Source: Planctomycetales bacterium (GTDB lineage: Bacteria > Planctomycetota > Planctomycetia > Planctomycetales > Planctomycetaceae). From it: a stretch of 8,098 bases of DNA. Under the pieces are notes generated by a model that saw nothing but the letters and a program-made list of their open reading frames with translations, was not told the DNA's origin and ran no database searches. Location: contig JAGVKR010000252.1 of assembly GCA_020050375.1 (NCBI GenBank), positions 1 through 8,098 of the forward strand. Direction: 5' to 3'. A program made the position numbers and the translations under genes. This document shows positions 5,388 through 8,098 of the stretch, piece after piece (position 1 is the first letter of the stretch; every line of letters begins with the position of its first letter).

Positions 5388-6425
5388 ATGCACTTGCCTC
5401 CCCCCCGTTTAGGACATCCGCAGCTCGGCCTGGGGGTGGGCCTGCGAACGGCGCACTTCGCGCACATCCTGCGGGAATGGCCGGCGGTGGACTGGTTCGA
5501 GATCATCTCCGAGAACTTCATCGATTCGCAGGGGCGCCCCCGCTACGTTCTCGAACAGATTGCCGAGCGATATCCCGTGGTCATGCATGGCGTGTCGCTG
5601 TCGATCGGCAGCATCGATCGGCTCGACTTCGATTACCTGGCCAAACTCAAGTCGCTGGCGCGGCACGTCAACGCCCGCTGGATCTCCGATCATCTCTGTT
5701 GGACGGGCGTCGCCGGCAAAAACACGCACGACCTGCTTCCCGTCCCGCTCAACGAGGAAACGCTGGCCCACGTCGTCGAGCGAATCCGCATCGTGCAGGA
5801 GGTGCTTGAACGGCCGCTGGTGCTCGAAAACCCCAGCAGCTACGTAACCTTCGCCGCCTCGACGATGCCCGAATGGGAGTTTCTGTCGCGGATGTCGGCC
5901 GAGGCCGATTGCGGGCTGCTGCTCGACGTCAATAACGTCTATGTCTCGGGGGTCAATCACGACTTCGATCCGGTCGAATATATCGAAGCCTTACCACACG
6001 AGCGGGTCGTGCAGTGCCACCTGGCCGGCCATACGAATTGCGGCACCCATTGCATCGACACGCACGACGGAGAGGTGATTGACCCTGTCTGGAAACTGTA
6101 TGCCCGGGCCCACCGCCTGACCGGCGGTGTCTCGACCTTGCTCGAATGGGATGCGAAGATTCCGCCGTTCGACGTCGTCCACGCCGAGGTGCTGAAGGCC
6201 AAACGCTGGGTGGAAGTGCGGAGTGCGGAATGCGGAACGGGGAGTGACGCGATCGCTCACTCAAACGGCGTACAGATTGATCCAACTGCCTCGCCATCGC
6301 GTATCGCGCGAACTTCCATCCAAGTCGACCGCTTTGTGGTCCACGACCGACCGCAAAGCGGTCGGCTTGGGTCACATGCGTCGGTCTCCAACCCTGTCGC
6401 GTTTCTCGTCGGAGACGTCGAATGA
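5388..6425 (+). CDS. bufB: MNIO (DUF692) multinuclear non-heme iron oxidative enzyme, BufB-like
   Basis: DUF692/MNIO enzymes (MbnB, TglH, BufB) are cytoplasmic TIM-barrel proteins with two or three iron ions that oxidatively rearrange cysteines in peptide substrates. The family motifs appear in order: GLGVGLR (14-20), FEIISENF (37-44), MHGVSLSIG (66-74), SDHLCW (100-105), LENPSSY (146-152), LDVNNVYVS (179-187), HLAGH (211-215), DTHDG (224-228) and LLEWD (251-255). The His, Asp, Glu and Asn residues there are the expected iron ligands, and none appears lost. ATG 5388 suits the family N-terminus, although no Shine-Dalgarno is seen. The core ends near W274, close to the usual length of about 280; residues 275-345 are an extra, low-complexity tail encoded by a heptamer array and a palindrome. 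The stop overlaps the bufC start (ATGA), implying translational coupling. Its substrate is presumably the upstream cysteine-array protein. Confidence 0.93.
   Translation: MHLPPPRLGHPQLGLGVGLRTAHFAHILREWPAVDWFEIISENFIDSQGRPRYVLEQIAERYPVVMHGVSLSIGSIDRLDFDYLAKLKSLARHVNARWISDHLCWTGVAGKNTHDLLPVPLNEETLAHVVERIRIVQEVLERPLVLENPSSYVTFAASTMPEWEFLSRMSAEADCGLLLDVNNVYVSGVNHDFDPVEYIEALPHERVVQCHLAGHTNCGTHCIDTHDGEVIDPVWKLYARAHRLTGGVSTLLEWDAKIPPFDVVHAEVLKAKRWVEVRSAECGTGSDAIAHSNGVQIDPTASPSRIARTSIQVDRFVVHDRPQSGRLGSHASVSNPVAFLVGDVE
6215..6249 (+). repeat. Heptamer tandem array inside the bufB 3' end
   Basis: Five consecutive 7-nt units: AGTGCGG, AGTGCGG, AATGCGG, AACGGGG and AGTGACG; the first three are nearly identical and the last two degenerate. 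The array starts five bases after the codon for W274, the last core residue. Seven is not a multiple of three, so unit gain or loss shifts the reading frame. It has the same unit length and copy number as the array beside lysA, with a different sequence. Confidence 0.65.
6320..6370. repeat. Palindromic element with 17-bp arms inside bufB coding sequence
   Basis: CCAAGTCGACCGCTTTG (6320-6336) pairs with CAAAGCGGTCGGCTTGG (6354-6370) at 16 of 17 positions. Within the loop GGTC (6338-6341) and GACC (6345-6348) can also pair. It encodes about residues 311-328 of the BufB tail and ends 51 bases before the bufC start codon, so it could affect coupling or message stability between the two genes. Confidence 0.75.
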
Positions 6426-7306
6426 CCGACGAGCCTCCGCTTTCTCTCGATGCCTTTCAACGCTGGATGCAGAAAGTGATTATGCATCCCGGCGGAGTTG
6501 TGGCCGGTGCAGAAACGGTTGAGGCCGGCCTCGCAATCGAAAGTGTCGTCACTCGCTCGCGGGCTCTGTCCTCCTTCGAACGGCTCGACATCTACAATCG
6601 ATCGTATTTCGCCAGGCTGCTGGAGTGCATGCAGGCCGAGTATTCCGTCCTCGCGACAGCCATCGGCGAAGAGCTGTTCGACAGCTTTGCTTTGGGATAT
6701 CTGCAGCAACACCCGTCGCAGAGTTACACGCTGGCCGAACTCGGAGAGCGGTTTCCGGATTACCTTGCCGCAACGCGCCCCGTGGATGGGGGAGTCGGCG
6801 ACGAAGGCGACTGGCCCGAGTTCCTGATTGACCTGGCACGGCTCGAACGAACAATCAACGTCGTCTTCGATGGCCCGGGAACGGAAGGGGAGAGTCTGCT
6901 CGATCGCGAACGACTGATGGCGATTCAGCCCGACCATTGGGCCGAATCGCGGCTGGAATGCGTTCCGTGCCTCAAACTACTGCCCCTCAGCTATCCGATC
7001 AACGACTACTTCACGGCGGTTCGTCGCGGAGACCAGCCGGATCTCCCCGCGCGGGCGCCAGCCTGGCTCGCCATCACGCGCCGCGACTTTCGCGTGTATC
7101 GCTACCCGTTGGTGGCAACGCAGTTTCATTTGCTCCATGCGTTATTGAACGGCGAGACGGTCGGCTCCGCGATCGAACAGGCCGCGGCGACATCTCCTGT
7201 GCCGGAAGACCAATTCGCGGCCGACCTGCGCGACTGGTTTTTTCAATGGACGACCGCCGGCTTCTTTCGGGATGTGCGGTTGACGGACCGGGGTCACGAC
7301 GGTTAG
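6422..7306 (+). CDS. bufC: DUF2063 protein, BufC-like partner of the MNIO enzyme
   Basis: DUF2063 proteins (often labelled putative DNA-binding) accompany MNIO enzymes and are thought to deliver the peptide substrate to them, as MbnC does for MbnB. The 294-residue length is normal. The N-terminal domain (about 5-118) carries the diagnostic block LDIYNRSYFARLLECMQAEY (55-74), followed by VLATAIGEELFDSFALGYL and SYTLAELGERFPDYLA. The second domain (about 130-285) includes FLIDLARLERTINVVFD (134-150), LPLSYPINDYF (187-197), WLAITRRDFRVYRYPL (215-230) and a closing amphipathic helix FAADLRDWFFQWTTAGFF. No signal peptide or membrane segment is present, so it is cytoplasmic. It starts within the bufB stop (ATGA), strong evidence of joint translation. 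A role as DNA-binding regulator cannot be excluded from sequence but is less likely here. Confidence 0.9.
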   Translation: MTDEPPLSLDAFQRWMQKVIMHPGGVVAGAETVEAGLAIESVVTRSRALSSFERLDIYNRSYFARLLECMQAEYSVLATAIGEELFDSFALGYLQQHPSQSYTLAELGERFPDYLAATRPVDGGVGDEGDWPEFLIDLARLERTINVVFDGPGTEGESLLDRERLMAIQPDHWAESRLECVPCLKLLPLSYPINDYFTAVRRGDQPDLPARAPAWLAITRRDFRVYRYPLVATQFHLLHALLNGETVGSAIEQAAATSPVPEDQFAADLRDWFFQWTTAGFFRDVRLTDRGHDG

Positions 7307-7410
7307 GCGTTTCCAGGCATAGAACGGCCCTGGCCGGCGAGTGCGATCGTTCGATGTGACCGAACAACGCAGGTCCGCCGTGGCAGCGGCTTAGCGAGCT
7401 CTGTCGAAGG

Positions 7411-8010
7411 ATGTTGCTCCTCAAGAAACCCACGGTCGAAGTGCTTCGTCGATTTCTGGACGAACAATCCCGACGGGAGTTTTCTTACGATTCGGTGGGA
7501 ACCACTCGAACAAAGCCGCCGCGCGGGTTTGTCGTCGATCACACCCGCATCCGGCTGGGGGAGGGGGGACCGGTCTTCCAGGCGGGATCCGAAGCCCTGC
7601 GGCGGTGGAGTCAGTTTCGTCTGCGTTGGGTTGAACCCTGGCCGACTGACACGCCGATCCAGGCTGGCGAAGTCGTGGCGGTTCTGGCCAAAGTCTTCCT
7701 CTTCTGGTGGCTCAATGCCTGCCGGATCGTGTACGTCGTGAACGAGCCATTGCCAATCCGTCGCTTTGGCTTCGCCTACGGCACCCTTCCCGAGCATGCC
7801 GAGTCGGGCGAAGAACGATTCGTGATCGAATGGGATCAGGCCGACAACAGCGTGTGGTTCGACATTCTGGCGTTCTCCCGACCGAACCACATTTTGACGC
7901 GGTTGGGGCGTCCCTGGGTGAGGCGCATTCAAAAGCGTTTCGCCCGCGAGGCCGTGGCGGCATTGCTGGCCGAAACGACGCGGATCGCAACGGGAATTAC
8001 CACGACTTGA
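7411..8010 (+). CDS. DUF1990 / UPF0548 family protein
   Basis: The 199-residue protein matches the DUF1990 pattern along its whole length: LLLKKPTVEVLRRFL at the start, GFVVDHTRIRLGEG (39-52), FGFAYGTLPEHAESGEERF (119-137), then VIEW, VWFDILAFSRP (148-158) and a C-terminal basic helix WVRRIQKRFARE (169-180). The stretch VVAVLAKVFLFWWLNACRIVYVV (88-110) is hydrophobic but is probably a buried core strand/helix rather than a membrane segment. No biochemical function is established for the family. It starts at ATG 7411, which fits the family N-terminus, although AAGG directly abuts the ATG and is too close to serve as a ribosome binding site. It follows bufC by 104 bp on the same strand and may be co-transcribed; the small stem GTTCG/CGAAC (7349-7365) in that gap has no T-run. 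Confidence 0.85.
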   Translation: MLLLKKPTVEVLRRFLDEQSRREFSYDSVGTTRTKPPRGFVVDHTRIRLGEGGPVFQAGSEALRRWSQFRLRWVEPWPTDTPIQAGEVVAVLAKVFLFWWLNACRIVYVVNEPLPIRRFGFAYGTLPEHAESGEERFVIEWDQADNSVWFDILAFSRPNHILTRLGRPWVRRIQKRFAREAVAALLAETTRIATGITTT

Positions 8011-8060
8011 TTCGCGGCAATGCAAAACCCAGTCGACATACCCGCCGAAGGGCTTGCTTT

Positions 8061-8098
8061 GTGGCAACCCAAGTCGAGCAAGTAATGGGAGGCAACCG
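8061..8098 (+). CDS. Possible start of a further gene (partial)
   Basis: GTG at 8061 opens a frame (MATQVEQVMGGN) to the window edge, with GAAGGG about 8-10 nt upstream as a Shine-Dalgarno candidate. Only 12 codons are visible, so the call is weak and no family is recognised. Confidence 0.2.
   Translation, partial: MATQVEQVMGGN

Noticed and set aside
5360..5809. Plus-strand frame overlapping the bufB 5' end
   Set aside because: It is out of frame with the MNIO motifs and Arg/Pro-rich.
7303..8067. 254-codon minus-strand frame opposite the DUF1990 gene
   Set aside because: The plus strand matches DUF1990 along its full length; the minus frame has no domain.

Overview
The window most likely comes from a member of the Planctomycetota. 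The evidence is high-GC coding DNA, a BBP7-type beta-barrel porin (a family largely confined to that phylum), and palindromic or heptameric repeats in most of the intergenic gaps. The phylum call rests on family knowledge and repeat style; no search was run.

Left half, minus strand. Reading with transcription there is a small BON-domain gene (3972-4340), then asd (2562-3587) and lysA (1212-2483), then the 5' two-thirds or so of a BBP7 outer-membrane porin gene cut by the window edge (1-778). Asd makes aspartate semialdehyde and LysA converts meso-diaminopimelate to lysine, so the pair is a lysine/diaminopimelate cassette. A sigma70-like promoter (TTGAAT-N18-TATACT, 3832-3861) would give asd a leader of about 240 nt that is rich in small hairpins. 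Repeat elements lie after the BON gene, between asd and lysA, and after lysA.

Right half, plus strand. This is the most interesting part: a candidate operon for a ribosomally made, post-translationally modified, metal-binding protein (RiPP) of the bufferin type. It contains (i) a 175-residue cysteine-array precursor with a Tat signal and lipobox (4717-5244); (ii) an MNIO/DUF692 multinuclear iron oxidative enzyme, BufB-like (5388-6425); (iii) a DUF2063 partner protein, BufC-like (6422-7306), overlapping bufB by ATGA; and (iv) a DUF1990/UPF0548 protein (7411-8010). By analogy with characterised MNIO systems, BufB with BufC would modify cysteines in the precursor before export, giving a periplasmic or membrane-anchored metal-handling protein. 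The chemistry, the metal and the Tat route are inferences.

Odd features: the precursor cysteines follow a regular C-x5-C pattern with one Cys-to-Ser break. The bufB 3' end carries about 71 extra codons built from a heptamer array and a 17-bp-arm palindrome, yet stays open to the ATGA junction. A long imperfect inverted repeat separates the precursor gene from bufB, the place where precursor and enzyme levels could be uncoupled. No RNA genes, CRISPR arrays, transposase genes or clear intrinsic terminators were seen.
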